From NCBI GenBank assembly GCA_016938175.1, contig JAFGVE010000023.1, positions 62,001-126,000 of the forward strand: DNA of 64,000 bases. The letters run 5' to 3'. The first letter of the stretch is position 1. Each line of letters begins with the position of its first letter. Shown here piece after piece: positions 63,609 to 64,000 of this stretch. A model generated the notes under the pieces. The model saw nothing but the letters and a program-made list of their open reading frames with translations, ran no database searches and was not told the DNA's origin. The DNA comes from Campylobacterales bacterium (lineage in GTDB: Bacteria; Campylobacterota; Campylobacteria; Campylobacterales; Sulfurimonadaceae). A program made the translations under genes and the position numbers.

Positions 63609-64000
63609 GTCTACTCAGTTGGGGAATGTATCCAAAAATACAAAACAAAGCCTTTTTAGTAGATAGTAGTGCAAAACTTGCAGAGTATCTCAAAGAACCT
63701 AGGGAGTATATACCTTTTGGTAATGGACGTAGCTATGGAGATAGTGCATTAGCAGAAAACATCCTGAATATAAAACCTTACGACTACTTTTTACACTTCG
63801 ATGCAGAAGCAGGTATACTTCACGCTCAAGCGGGTGTCTTACTCAGTGATATACTTGAGGCTTTTGTTCCACAGGGATGGTTTTTAAAAGTAACACCGGG
63901 AACAAAGCTTATCACGCTTGGTGGAGCTATTGCTTCTGATGTACACGGAAAAAATCATCATGTTCAAGGCTGTTTTAGTGAATGCGTAGAAGAGTTTACT
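63605..64000 (+). CDS. DprE1-like FAD-dependent decaprenylphosphoryl-ribose 2-oxidase (3' end outside window)
   Basis: The first 132 residues, from a GTG overlapping the GtrA stop, are open to the window end. The FAD-binding signatures are PFGNGRSYGDSALAE (residues 37-51) and TPGTKLITLGGAIASDVHGKNHH (97-119), which match DprE1 closely, including the HGKNHH segment with the histidine expected to contact FAD. DprE1 oxidises polyprenylphosphoryl-ribose at C2, and DprE2 then reduces it to the arabinose epimer. The rest of the protein, including the residue equivalent to mycobacterial Cys387, is not visible. Confidence 0.85.
   Translation, partial: MSLLSWGMYPKIQNKAFLVDSSAKLAEYLKEPREYIPFGNGRSYGDSALAENILNIKPYDYFLHFDAEAGILHAQAGVLLSDILEAFVPQGWFLKVTPGTKLITLGGAIASDVHGKNHHVQGCFSECVEEFT

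Noticed and set aside
1-64000. CRISPR array, insertion sequence, prophage or defence island
   Set aside because: No regularly spaced repeats, transposase, integrase or known defence genes; the one nuclease-like protein sits in a housekeeping operon.

Overview
The window is AT-rich, gene-dense DNA from a free-living, motile member of the Campylobacterota, most likely close to Sulfurimonas. The evidence is gene content and gene order: hisS-speA-cysE-aspC; S4 protein-tsaE-lptB-rpoN; dus-dksA-rlmH-accD; aroB-mechanosensitive channel-mtaB-FtsH-like; a BioV-type pimeloyl-ACP esterase; and CheX beside FliN. Several of these blocks match gene orders I recall from Campylobacter jejuni and Helicobacter pylori. 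These are recollections, not searches. I see no rRNA, tRNA, CRISPR, prophage or insertion sequence. No gap between genes exceeds about 175 bases.

Layout. 1-1.7 kb: the end of nifJ and a dihydroorotate-dehydrogenase-like gene. 1.7-2.3 kb: a small methyltransferase on the minus strand. 2.5-7.5 kb: hisS-speA-cysE-aspC on the plus strand. 7.5-10.9 kb: ilvB-ilvH-lpxD and a 66-residue unknown, minus strand. 11-14.3 kb: ilvA and a beta-propeller/alpha-solenoid protein. 14.3-19.2 kb: a CoA-binding protein, then a tight operon of S4 protein, trpD, tsaE, lptB, rpoN and a TIGR02757 protein. 19.3-33.2 kb: single genes and pairs (GGDEF/EAL protein, methyltransferase, YgiQ, acyl-CoA ligase with a PH-domain protein, Mn pyrophosphatase, an unusual histidine kinase, AEC transporter, uvrA, TauE). 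33.3-34.9 kb: cheX-fliN-fliO-like. 35-40.3 kb: accD-thiE-rlmH-dksA-membrane protein-dus-nuclease-like operon. 40.4-44.9 kb: gltB. 45-46.7 kb: recO and an AlkC/AlkD-like protein. 46.7-53.3 kb: aroB-mscS-mtaB-ftsH-like-bioV-mogA. 53.4-58.8 kb: motA-motB-fliP-trmA, an SH3-like protein and a COG3400 protein. 58.9-64 kb: an envelope-glycan region with an LTA-synthase-like enzyme, a GT39 glycosyltransferase, a DPPR-synthase-like UbiA protein, a GtrA protein and the start of a DprE1-like oxidase.

How the genes work together. Most are core metabolism (branched-chain amino acids, glutamate, cysteine, tryptophan, fatty acid and biotin precursors, thiamine), translation and tRNA modification, DNA repair, and motility. 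rpoN is the flagellar sigma factor of this phylum, and motAB, fliP, fliN and cheX supply stator, export gate, switch and CheY-P phosphatase. The right edge looks accessory and resembles the mycobacterial route to polyprenyl-phosphate-arabinose.

The most notable observations are: (1) the DPPR-synthase/GtrA/DprE1/GT39 cluster; (2) a WD40 protein with three copies of an approximately 85-residue helical repeat; (3) an FtsH homologue whose HEAGH zinc site reads YQAGK; (4) a histidine-kinase-like protein with Glu in place of the phospho-accepting His; (5) a TrmA with RlmD-like iron-sulfur cysteines; (6) a PomAB-like stator pair. I found no clear defence or mobile system.
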